64,000 nucleotides of DNA, taken from NCBI GenBank assembly GCA_951640195.1, contig OX621163.1, forward strand, positions 3,782,001 through 3,846,000, read 5' to 3'. Each line of letters begins with the position of its first letter. Positions within the stretch are counted from its first letter, which is position 1. The notes below the pieces were generated by a model, which saw nothing but the letters and a program-made list of their open reading frames with translations, did no database searches and was not told the DNA's origin. Of the stretch, positions 1 to 10,601 are shown one piece after another. The stretch comes from Porpolomopsis calyptriformis (taxonomy: Eukaryota > Basidiomycota > Agaricomycetes > Agaricales > Hygrophoraceae). A program made the translations under genes and the position numbers.

Positions 1-171
1 TCCTAGTGAAGTTTTTAGATGAAAATGTGGCTACAGGATGAATATTCAAGGGATCTTTGCCTCAAGCCACCCCCTTCTTCTTAGGAAAGAAAGCTGAAGA
101 AATCAATGCGAAAGGACAAGATGCTGGATACAGACTAATCAAAGATTACTATTACTTGAATCACTTTACGG
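1..171 (+). pseudogene. Element D: Ty3/gypsy pol, part 1 (before RT)
   Basis: This is the left-most visible piece of an old gypsy pol gene. The translation reads through the linker and start of the reverse transcriptase: a FLDEN..ATG block, then FFLGKKAEEINAKGQDAGYR and YLNHFT, the usual lead-in to a gypsy RT. One in-frame TGA sits where relatives have Arg (ATG-R-I). The frame stops exactly at the LTR that begins at 172. It resumes at 17,465 (VPNHYPLPLL) once element H and one copy of its ACGG/ATGG duplication are removed. Gag and protease of D lie left of the window. The element is clearly dead. Confidence 0.85.
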
Positions 172-781
172 TGATGTGACCCCTCAGTCCCCTGACCACT
201 GTTTATTCAACTATACAAATACTAGATGCCTATCAAGTCCTTCGAATACAAACACGAACTCTCCGAATGCTCTCGATAGCTTCCAAACATCCCAAATGAG
301 TTTGAGAAACATCAAAAATTCTGAATGCGATCAAAGCTTTCTGAACACGAATGAAAGTTTGTATATCAAAGGGAAGACACTATTCAAAGGCATTGGTTCT
401 CTTCTATTTCTCCCTTTTCATTCAACTTCTTCATTCCCATTCACTACTTTCCCCTTAGATCATTAGAGAGGCTCCCCTTTTATCATATACATTCAAAGGG
501 ATCCTTGTACTAGAAGATATATATACTGTATGTTGTAGCTAGTGATCCAACAAGTTAGATATTCACTTCTCTCTCATGCTCAAGTCTAGATCCTCTCTAA
601 GACTTCTTCTTGACTTCCTCTTTCGATTCTCTGACTCTTCCAATCCCCTGATCGATCACATTTGCGAACAATCAAAGACTCCCTTTCCACGATCATTGAT
701 CATAGACTGTGTTGAGACTCTTTATAGTTGTCCTCACACCTTGTTCTGTGTTCTGTTCTCATACATGAAGCAGATGTATTA
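172..781 (+). repeat. 5' LTR of element H (copy A)
   Basis: 610 bp, TGATGTGACC at the start and GTATTA at the end (the CA terminus has decayed). It aligns along its whole length with 16851-17460 and, inverted, with 24863-25471. A TATA-like ATATATATAC run lies near 518-530. The sequence after the LTR (782 on) shows neither an obvious tRNA-type primer site nor self-complementarity to the LTR, unlike G, E and X. Confidence 0.85.
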
Positions 782-1040
782 TTTTAGAGCCCACTGTGAG
801 GGCCCACTAATAAATCTTAAAAGATTCCTTTGACTCAGTCCTTCAAACCGCCATTCCTGACACACAATCGAGTCACTCAAAGCATAACCCTATGAGATAG
901 ATTAACTTGGAACATCAGTCTGACCCAACTAACACCTCCCAACCTGCCAATAAATTGAAATTCAACTTCAATCAACCAACCTGATTCACCTGATGAACCA
1001 TCCTCTACCTTATCACTTTCATCATTATCCTTGATTTCTA
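782..1040 (+). other. Untranslated leader of element H
   Basis: AT-rich stretch between the 5' LTR and the first recognisable gag codons. All frames are closed by stops and I see no domain. The primer-binding site should be at its left edge but I cannot identify it. Confidence 0.5.
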
Positions 1041-2340
1041 CAATGACTATGATGACTCCACTAAATCTAGTTATACCTGCTTGTGGTCACTCGACTGCCC
1101 TGAAGTTCAACCCCGACTAACCTCAAGAACTTCGAAGATACTTCCAAGACCTCAGAGGTCTTTTCGCTAACTGCAGCATCAATAACAATGATACTAAGAA
1201 GACTTATGCCTGCAAATACATTGACATTGATACCTCTAAACTCTGGGAATACCAAATAGAGTTCCAAGGTGGACATATGTTTGACAAATTCATCGCAGCC
1301 ATCTTTAAGCTCTACCTAGGATCAGAAGACGATTGAAAGTGGTCCATCACCGATATGGACAAAATAGTCAGAGAATAGCTTCAACTAGGGATTATGAATA
1401 CAAATGAACTTGGAGCATATTTCCAATTGTTCCTCGCGATCACCAAATTCCTGCAATTGAAGAACAGAATCTCTGAAGCGGAACAAAGTCGCACTTTCAT
1501 CCAAGGATTCCAACCTGAACTCTAGTCTAGAATCATCTAACAACTGGAAATCAAGTTCCCTAATCACTTCCCCAATGATCCTTACAGGGTAAATGATATC
1601 AATGAGGCAGCCCATTTCATTCTCTATGGAACGTCTCCGAACACTTTTCTACTATGTGAAACTACAACTTCAATGACAACTACAGCCCCCACCACTAAAC
1701 AAGAAGACCTCAGCATCTTTATGGAGAAACTGATGACAATGCTCATCAAAACCCTGGACAATAGAGGTCCCCCGAAATGAAACCTGCCCCCTCAATCACC
1801 ACAGTCATCGGAATGACAACCCAATGCTCCTGACCAAAAACTTGCATCTTCTGTGGAAGTCCTGATCATTTCATAGGAAGCTGCCTGACCTGCTGTGAAT
1901 ATATTCAAAATAGTCAATGCAAGAAGAACTTTGAAGGAAGGATTGTACTCCTGAACAACAGGTTCGTCCCCCAGCAAATGCTGGGAAAAACCTTGAAAGA
2001 ACGAATGGATGAATGGTACAAACAAAACCTGACCCCAACTGCTGGAATGATGTATAGAATTTCAGCCGGTATCAAATGTGATCCAGCAACTGAGACATAC
2101 CAACTATCTACTGACAAATGGATCACTGCTCTTGAAAAAGAGATTTTTGTGTTAAGGAGCAAAAAGACATTCAATGGAGTAGAAATCATTTGGCCTCAAC
2201 GACAAGAACCCAAAAAAGAGAAAGTGGCTGACAAACCATTGAGCACTCCAATCGCAACCACCCCAACTCAACCAGCTATGCAGGAACATCCGTTCTCAAA
2301 AGCAAAAGAGTCCAACTACGTACCACCCCACATCTGAAAC
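1041..2340 (+). pseudogene. gag of element H (nucleocapsid pseudogene)
   Basis: Reads as the gag type frequent in mushroom gypsy elements: a GHSTALKFNPD block near 1080, a KYIDIDTSKLWE block near 1210, KWSITDMDK near 1335 and a long helical capsid-like region. A complete zinc knuckle (CX2CX4HX4C, C-IF-C-GSPD-H-FIGS-C) lies at 1843-1884. The 1978-2337 part is a clean reading frame in the same phase as the knuckle. At least eight stops interrupt the rest; most are TGA at Arg positions or TAG/TAA at Gln. The product would have coated the element RNA in the virus-like particle. The start codon is not clear. Confidence 0.7.
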
Positions 2341-3311
2341 TTTGGCTCTCCAATGGTAAAGAGAGACAAAGACCCCTCATACCACACTCAAGTGCCAATT
2401 CAAGACTCGAAAATCGCCTCTGACGCCTATACTCATTCAATGAAAACCCCTTGCACCACACTTTCCCCCAAAGAATTGCTATCCCTCTCACCCAAAGTTT
2501 GATTAAAGGTTCGAGAGGCAGTAACCCCTAAATGGACTCAGCCTACTAGTCAACTGATCGCGGTCAAAACCGTTGAAGTAGAAGCGATTCCGAATGACAC
2601 TCTCCCCTATTGTAACGACGATGATTGTTCCATCACTGTGCCTGACCCCTATGAATCGTACCTAAATGCTCTCTCATCTGATGAAACACCTCACGCTGTT
2701 ACCATCGCAAAAGAATCGCATGCTCTCCAATCGATCATAAAGAAATGATTAAATGTATCATCAATCCCAGATCTCAGATAATGGCCATGTCCAAAGCCAT
2801 TTGCCACGATCTAGGACTAATCTATAACCCAACTATCCAACTAAACATGCAATCGGCCAACAGCAAAATAGACCAATCCTTAGGTCTCATAAGGAATGTC
2901 CCTGTCAGATCGGCGATATAACCCTATACCTCCAGATTCATGTCATTCGTGCTCCCGCCTATGATATCTTGCTCAGAAGACTGTTCGATGTTTTAGCTCA
3001 AAGCCTCATCAAGAATTTCGCCAATGAAAATCAAACGATCACTATTTGCGATCTGAATAGCAGAAGAACTGTCACAATTCTGACGGTTCCATGAGGTCTA
3101 CTGAAGCATTGTTCAGATTTTCGCTTATCAAGGATTTGATTCCTGATCAAGGAGAGATTGCAATAATTCTAGATTACAACTATGCTACATATATGCTATC
3201 TGTCAATTCCTGTGCACCTCTATGCGCATCAAATAAAGTTTCAACAGTTTCCCATGCTTATTTATCCACTTGTAACCTCCCTGACCTTATCTCTAAATCT
3301 TGATCGACTAG
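2341..3311 (+). pseudogene. Protease region and RT lead-in of element H
   Basis: Between about 2740 and 3090 the frame gives MIKCIINPRSQIMAMSKAIC and then a CQIGDITLYLQ / AYDILLRRLFDVL block, the retropepsin domain of this gypsy group. The family signature at the active site is D-P-G-S; here it reads N-P-R-S, both changes being explained by G-to-A, so the enzyme is inactive. The frame fades after 3090, and the region is cut at 3316 by element G, continuing at 10602. Domain assignment rests on remembered family motifs. Confidence 0.6.
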
Positions 3312-3316
3312 CAATC

Positions 3317-3704
3317 TGTTACGGTCACTTCATTTTGTCATCTCACTGACTTTCCTTTTTCATCTTATCTAATCTTATCTTCGATTTGATCTTATCTTAT
3401 CTCTCCCTATCTAATCTTTATCTTATCTTCTCATAGATCAGAGGTGATAACGCTATTAGCTGATGAAGATGTGCTCCGCAGTAGCTGCGCAAGGCTATAC
3501 AGTGCTGTGCATTAGTCAGCCGTTCCATGGATCATCGCCGTGGTTATCACAATCACAGCCCAGACCTAGGTAGATATAAGTAGAGTACAGAGCGCTTGTA
3601 CCTCCCTAGTTTTCGTCCTTCAATGTTGCCACCCTTAGTTTATGCACTGAGCTCTTCGTTGCCCCCCGTCTAAGTGACCTGAGGTTTCGACTGCCGACAT
3701 AACA
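3317..3704 (+). repeat. 5' LTR of element G
   Basis: 388 bp. It holds at least six TTATC (inverse GATAA) motifs between about 3353 and 3430, the core of fungal GATA-factor sites, and a TATAAG box at 3575-3580. The predicted RNA start is about 33 nt further on. Confidence 0.9.
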
Positions 3705-3718
3705 GAAGGATGAAAACT
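3575..3718 (+). promoter_or_regulatory. TATA box, RNA start and self-primer binding site of G
   Basis: TATAAG (3575-3580) is followed about 33 nt later by AGTTTTCGTCCTTC (3608-3621). The 14 bases directly after the LTR, GAAGGATGAAAACT (3705-3718), are the reverse complement of it except one position, which is a CpG-to-TpG change. This is the arrangement of Tf1/sushi-type elements, in which the 5' end of the RNA folds back to prime reverse transcription. Confidence 0.7.
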
Positions 3719-3865
3719 CTCCCTCACCTCACTTTTCTTCGCAACAGCCTTTGGTCAAGATTCGTCTGACACCGACCACATTGTTTTGGGTTACCAGACA
3801 ACACCGTTGCTGTTGCCCCCCAGAATCCCAACCAGGCTCCCCAGTTCGACCCATCCTCTCTCGCC

Positions 3866-5778
3866 TTGAGAACCACAAGAGACACTTCAGCACATCCTTG
3901 CACGGTATCAAGAGTAATCACCACCCTGGATCGTTCTCCCTCAACTCCGCCCCCGTCCTACTCCCCACCTCACCATTCCCCTCAGGCTTTGTCTAGTACG
4001 CTTATTAGCTACTCTGAACAACAAGCCGTCAACGCACTAGAAATCGAACGAGAACAACTCGAAGCTCTTGCGCTTGAGTTCTCCCACCTTGCCTTCGACA
4101 TCACCCCTCCCATCACCGCAAACCTTTCCCCCGCCTCATCCCATTCTTCTCTTTCTTTGGACTCATATTATACTGCCCCGTCTCCCCCGGATTCTTCAGA
4201 TGGTCTCGACTCCTTCGTCGAAATTGAACCGCGTATGTTTAATCGCGTTCACGTTAGAGTCTATCATACCCTGGCCCTCATTGCAAATTTTCTCACCTCC
4301 TCCATCCGCGTTTTCTACCGTCGCGGGTCTTCCAGTCACATCTGAGAGATCCACGTCTGAGACAACCTGTCACCACACCTCCCTGTACAGGTTCCCGTCG
4401 ATCAAGCTTCGGCCTCACAGACGAGGAGCTAGAGTTCCAGGATGCTGTCGACACATCTGCTGACATACATTCACCACTTTCGTCTCAGATCCTTGACCCC
4501 TCGACTCCCTCTGTCTTCGCCATCCTTGAACCCACTGTTCTCCCTGCCCCCACACCGCGACCGTTAGAAACACCATCACCCTTCGCATTCGGACATCCCC
4601 GTTTCCTCCGAACACCACCTTGACCTCTTTCCCACTCATCATCCTCTCCTACGAAGGCGACCACCTCTACCACCCCGCAATGACCACTTCCGGAAACCCC
4701 CCGGAAACCAAAAGACTCTTCTCCACCGAGAAGGTCTCCCTCCCCTGAACAGAATCCTTCCCCTCATTCCTCTCCAGCCGCTTCCCCTTCTTCATCTCCT
4801 CCACCGCCTTCAAACCCCAACCCACTTCCTTCCTCGCAAACGCCACCCATGGCCTCCATATCGAAAACCATCAAGCTTGCTCAGCCCAACATCTTCAATG
4901 GCAACAAGAAATTGTACAAGAACTGGTTTCGCCAGGTTATCATCTTCCTTCGCGGCAGCGAAGTCACAGATCCTGAAAAGATGATCCTCATCACCTTGTC
5001 ATATATGAAGGAAGGCATCGCCGCTGAGTAGGCTCAGCAGTACGTGGATGCTTACTTTGGCCAAACAGACCCCATCACCGGCAACCTCCTTCCCCTCAGC
5101 CCCTGGAAGGATTTCACCGATGTTTTGGACATTGTTTTCACCGACCATGCCACGGAGCAGCGAGCCCATGAGGAGGTAGAACATTTCTCGCAAGGACATT
5201 TGGGTATCGTCGATTATTTCGTCAAGTTGGAACTCTTGTTCCACCAAGCTAGTCTCGTTGGCCAGGATAAAGAATGCATCCGGATCCTTGAGAAAAATAT
5301 CAACCAAGGCATTATTCATCAAATTTACATGTCGCCCCTGCTCCCCACCACCTACCCCAGGTACCACAAGAAGGTTGTGGCCATCGGCCAGTTACTGGAA
5401 CGTTTCCATGATCAGGAACGTCGTCAGCGCCCATCGGCCCCCTCTTCTCGCCCAGCCTTCAGCCCCTCTGCTCCACACTTCCATCCCCCACCCCCTCAGG
5501 ACAAGCAAGTGCCATCTGGCACCATCCACAGAGGGCAGGGCTTACCCATGGATTTGAGCAAGACACGTCAAACCAACAGGTGTTACAACTGCGGACAAAT
5601 TGGCCATTTCTATCGGGAATGCCCACAGGAGCTCAAGAAGGTCAACGTTCGCGCACTCCAGCACGAACTAACCATCGACGAGATCTCTGAGCTGATGAAC
5701 TTCCTTTCTGTAGAGGAACACAGCTTGCCTGAGCCCGCCCCCGACAACAATGAACAGGATTTTGGTGACGGTCGATAG
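3866..5778 (+). pseudogene. gag of element G
   Basis: The capsid/nucleocapsid part is well preserved from the ATG at 4849 to the stop at 5776. It begins ASISKTIKLAQPNIFNGNKK, has an FVKLELLFHQASL-like capsid helix and a perfect zinc knuckle C-YN-C-GQIG-H-FYRE-C near 5581-5622. One TAG at about 5029 replaces Trp (E-W-AQQY). Upstream, 3866-4848 is Pro/Ser-rich and shifts through three frames, so the N-terminal extension is either broken or not coding. The stop is followed two bases later by the ATG of pol. Confidence 0.75.
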
Positions 5779-5780
5779 AG

Positions 5781-8700
5781 ATGCGCTTGCTCTATTCGAT
5801 GGAATCATGCCTACTTTGGCATTGTGAACAGACAGTATCGGACACCCCCCTTGTTACCCCTTCTCCCCTTTCCATTCTTTGTACCACTACGACGGCATGT
5901 ACAATACTAAATACCAACAAGCCCGTCAATGAAATTTGTCCCTCACTGTCTATGCCAGATGTAAGCACCAAGTGCCCCGAAATCCCTGACTCTCCCATTC
6001 TCGAACCACTGTCTCTCTCTTCTGTTGAATCAATTGACATCAACTCTCTTTCTTCCCCCCTAGAAATCATTAACGCTATTAAGGAACAGGCTAATTTCGC
6101 AATCCCCATTCTTTCAAAATGGTCTTACCCCACCCAATCATTAGAGATGACTCAAACCACGATCGATCAGATCAACGCCCTTTCAACGGAGAATGCCATT
6201 CAAGCCCTCAATGAACTCAAAGAACCCCATGTGTTCATTTGTGGCTCTGGCTCCAGGAATCAGTTGACCCTTAAAACCGTCATCACCACCTTGGATAATC
6301 GTGCCGAACACATCGCAACCGCTCTTGTCAATAGTGGCTGCAAAGGTTCATGCATTAATATCAAGTACGTCTAAGAAAACGACCTTCACACCACCAAACT
6401 CGCTCGACCCATTCCGGTACACAATGCCAATGGACAGCCCAATTCTGAGGGACCCATCTCCGAAATGGTCGCGCTTGAACTCAAGGTCAGTACCCATGTC
6501 GAACGGATTAACTTTGGTATCACGAACCTTGGCAAGTCCCAGATTTTCCTCGGACATGACTGGTTAAGGAGTTACAACCCCTCCATCAACTGGAAGGCCA
6601 ATTCCCTTGTTCTCAATCGATGCCCCCCGGACTGTCATCCTTCCCCTCTCCCGGACTCTGCCAACATCAACGAACTTACTCTTGAGGATGGCGATCAACT
6701 ACTCATGGTTGATTTCAATCCCACCATCCAGATTCGTTTGATGGGGACAAAGTCTCAGGATCTCACGATCAAGGCCTGGGAAGCCCAGAAGAAGGACTGC
6801 ACCTGGAAGGAAATTGTACCCGAATACCTCCACGAATTCCAAGATGTCTTCACCAAGGAAGATTTCGACGAACTCCCCCCAAGTCATCCCTGGGACCACA
6901 CCATTGAACTTCTCCCCGGAACCGAAGAGAAACTCAATTGTAAGGTCTACCCACTCTCTGTGGACGAACGTGCTCAATTGGATGAGTTCTTGGAAGAGAA
7001 CCTCCGCACTGGATGAATTCGAAAATCAATCTCCCCCATTGCTTCCCCGTTCTTCTTCATCAAAAAGAAAGATGGTCGACTACATCCCATCCAGGATTAT
7101 AGGAAACTCAATGACATGACTGTCAAGAACAGATACCCCCTCCCTCTGATCAACGAACTGATTGATACCCTGCAGAATGCCCGCTATTTCACTAAGCTAG
7201 ACATTCGTTGGGGATACAACAATGTACGGATCAAGGAAGGAGATGAACATAAAGCCGCATTCCGAACCAACCACAGTCTGTTCGAACCCCTCGTTATGTT
7301 CTTCGGACTCACCAACTCGCCTGCTACCTTTCAAAACATGATGAACGACATCTGCCACGTCCAAATCGTCGAAGGACACATCTTGGTCTACATAGACGAC
7401 ATCCTTATCTTCGACAAGGATCTCGAAACGCACCATCAACATGTTTACGAAGTTATGACCACCCTTCGTGAACACAAACTCTACCTCAAACCGGAGAAGT
7501 GCGATTTCAACCAATGCCAAGTGGAATACCTCAGTGTCATTGTGTCAGAAGGTCACGTTAAGATGGACCCTGTCAAGGTCCAAGGGATTACTGACTAGCC
7601 AACCCCCGAGTGCAAGTGAGATGTCCAAGCTTTCCTTGGATTCTGTAACTTCTATCGTCGATTCATCCACCATTTTGCTGGAATTGCTCGACCTCTTAAT
7701 ACACTAACTGGAAACGCTCCTTTCGATTGGACTGCTGAATGCCAGGACACCTTTGACGCCCTGAAAACGATTATTACAACTTCTCCCATTCTTTCAATCG
7801 CTAATGACAATGACCTACTCCATGTGGAAACTGATGCCTCAGACTATGCCTTGGGTGCTATATTATCACAAAAACAAGACAATGTTTGGAAACCCATTGC
7901 CTATGTCTCTAAGGCTTTTACCCCCATGGAATGAAACTACCAGATTTATGACCGCAAGTTGCTTGCAATTATAACTGCACTCCAGGAGTTTCGCAAATGG
8001 CTGCTATCTGCCAAGCAGGTCTTTGAGGTTTGGATGGATCACGCCAACCTCCAATACTTCAAGCTGCCCCAAAAGCTGAATAGGCGTCAGGCCAGGTGGC
8101 TCACGGAGCTTCAAGACTATCACTTCACTCTTCACCGTGTCGCCAGCAGGGCCAACTCCAAGGCTGATATCCTGTCGAGACAACCAGGTTTTGAGAGGGG
8201 GGTGAACAACAATGATGATGTTACTTTACTCCTGTCTAATCTTTTTCCAGCCTCGGATCACCCTATTGTAGATCTCCGCCAGGTTCAACACGAGATTGAA
8301 CCTGTTAATTTCCACTCCCGAATTCAGAATTCATACTGAAATGAAGAGAAACAAGCCACACTCCTTCAAGAAAAATGTGAAACCAATTGGAAAACCCAAG
8401 ATGATGGCGTCAAAACCTGCTTGGACCGAACCTACATCTCAAAGGACACTCCACTCTGTGGCGAAATCATCGCTCAATACCATGACAACCCTCTCTCCAG
8501 ACACTATGGCTCCTTCAAGACCTCTGAGGCTGTATGTCACGACTACTGGTGGCCCACCATCAGGAGAGATGTTGAAACCTACATTTGTGGTTGCGAGACA
8601 TGTCAACAAACCAAGGCATCCCGACTGCCCGCCAAGACCCCACTCCATCCCTTTGACCCTCCTCCTCGACCCTGGGATACGATCACAGTCAATCTTGTTG

Positions 8701-10175
8701 GCCCCATACCTGAATGTCAGGGCTACAACACAATCCTCACGATTGTCGACCACTTCTCAAAGGCTGTCAAATTCGAAGCCACCCACATCGAGTTGAACTC
8801 CGAAGGGTTTGCGAAGATCATTCAGGATCGCGTCATCTGAGATCACAGTGTCCCCCAACGCATCATCTATGATCGCGATCCACGATTTGTTTCCAAATTC
8901 ATGACTGATCTTTTCCATCTTCTGGGCACTTCCCAGAACGTTTCCACAGCTTATCATCCCCAGACTGATGGCCAATCCGAATGAATGAATCAGATTCTCG
9001 AACAATACCTTCGCATCTTTGTCAATCATTGTTAGGACAATTGGAAAGAATGGCTTGCGTTAGCTGAGTTCTTGTACAATAACTCAGTCCACGCAGCCAC
9101 ACGACAAACCCCTTTCTATGTCAACTACGGTCAGAACCCCTGGAAGGGAAATGACACCACAAGAGAAGTCCAAAATGAGTCCGCGACCCAATTCGCTGAT
9201 CGGATGAAAAACATCCATCAAGAAGCTGAAGCTGCCCTCAGGAGAGCGAATGAAACTATGAAGGCCACCCATGATAAACATGTCCGAACTGCTCAAGAAT
9301 ATTTGCCAGGAGATAAAGTATGGTTGGCTGCTACCAACATCAAGACTAAATGACCAATGAAGAAGCTCGACAACAAACGCTTTGGTCCTTTCAAGGTCAT
9401 TGAGAAAATCAGCCGTTCCGCCTACAAACTTGATCTCCCCCACGAATGGTTGGGGCTCCATCCGGTCTTCAACGAATCCTACCTCTCCCCTTATCAATCT
9501 CCCTCGTTCCCCAATCAGAAAAAACCTACTCCTCCTCCCCCAATCCAACTGGAAGGCAACTCCGAATACGTCGTCGATGAAATTCTGGACTCTCGTCTGC
9601 GACAAGGAAAACTCCAATACTTGGTACACTGGGAAGGCTACACTAGTGAAGAAAACACTTGGGAGCCCGAGTCGAACACTAAGAATGCTCAGGAACTGGT
9701 TGATGAGTTTCACGCTCTCCACCCTGATCGACCAGCCCCTCGACTCCAATTGCGTGTCATTCGAATGGACAACTTCTTCGGGATCGATGAACATCTCTAC
9801 GACCCAATCACAGACTCCACTGGCGAGGACTACAAACCGCCCAAGGTCAGTGACAATATTGATGTTCTCATCCCACTCTATCCCACAGAAGTTGACTGAC
9901 TACTCGAACGCGATTTCAATGGTTCCATCTTCCTCCCCCATCTGCCTTCATCTGCTCGTTGAGCATGGATCTATGAATCCAGTCCTGTCAATGCAATTAC
10001 TGCTGTTCTACGGCTGGATGCCCAGGGACAATTGCTCCGAATGTATCAACTAGTTTCCCCCCTGCCTGCCCTGGAGATTCGTCGACAATACCAATATCAT
10101 CTCCCTACTTCTCCCTGTTATGCACCTCAATGGTTGTTACGAGACTGTTCAAGACATCTCCAACGCCTGTTCTAA
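5781..10175 (+). pseudogene. pol of element G (PR-RT-RH-IN-chromodomain)
   Basis: One continuous frame. Protease near 6325 reads LVNSGC, so the catalytic Asp of D-S-G is now Asn. RT has VYIDDILIF near 7390; RNase H has ETDASDYALGAIL near 7830. Integrase has the zinc-binding YISKDTPLC..C-ET-C-QQTK part, TVNLVGP (first catalytic Asp changed to Asn), YDRDPRF and DGQSE. The chromodomain is at 9570-9700 (VDEILDSRL..YLVHWEGY). Interruptions include TGA for Arg at about 7015, 7615, 7933, 8838, 8983 and 9351, and TAG for Trp or Gln. The TGA at 9897 also looks secondary, because the frame runs on to TAA at 10173. Dead, but recently so. Confidence 0.88.
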
Positions 10176-10208
10176 CGTCGCGCGGATGCGAATTTGAAGA
10201 GAGGGTGA

Positions 10209-10596
10209 TGTTACGGTCACTTCATTTTGTCATCTCACCAACTTTCCTTTTTCGTCTTATCTAATCTTATCTTCGATTTGATCTTATCTTATCTCTCCCT
10301 ATCTAATCTTTATCTTATCTTCTCATAGATCAAAGGTGATAACGCCATTGGCTGATGAAGACGTGCTCTGCAGTAGCTGCGCAAGGCTATACAGTGCTGC
10401 GCATTAGTCAGCCGTTCCATGGATCATCGCCGTGGTTATCACAATCACAGCCCAGACCTAGGTAGATATAAGTAGAGTACAGAGCACTTGTACCTCCCTA
10501 GTTTTCGTCCTTCAACGTTGCCACCCTTAGTTTATGCACTAAGCTCTTCGTTGCCCCCCGTCTAAGCAACCTGAGGTTTCGACTGCCAACATAACA
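10209..10596 (+). repeat. 3' LTR of element G
   Basis: Partner of 3317-3704 with the same TTATC cluster and TATAAG box. It keeps CG at several sites where the 5' copy has TG or CA, and the reverse at others. Confidence 0.9.
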
Positions 10597-10601
10597 CAAT
10601 C

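Larger units (their letters stand above)
3317..10596 (+). mobile_element. Chromodomain gypsy element G inserted in H
   Basis: Full-length 7,280-bp LTR retrotransposon. LTRs of 388 bp (TGTTACGG...ACATAACA) lie at 3317-3704 and 10209-10596, with a perfect 5-bp duplication CAATC (3312-3316, 10597-10601). A polypurine tract (GAAGAGAGGGTGA) ends next to the 3' LTR. Order inside: gag, protease, RT, RNase H, integrase, chromodomain. By eye the two LTRs differ at 15 sites, all transitions, 11 of them in CpG context. Pol is one continuous frame broken almost only by TGA at Arg codons. Confidence 0.92.

Noticed and set aside
172..781. Self-primer site for element H
   Set aside because: The sequence after the LTR has no stretch longer than about six bases complementary to the predicted RNA start.
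3866..4848. Independent Pro/Ser-rich genes upstream of G gag
   Set aside because: Overlapping short frames within the element leader; they shift frame repeatedly and are best explained as a decayed gag N-terminus.
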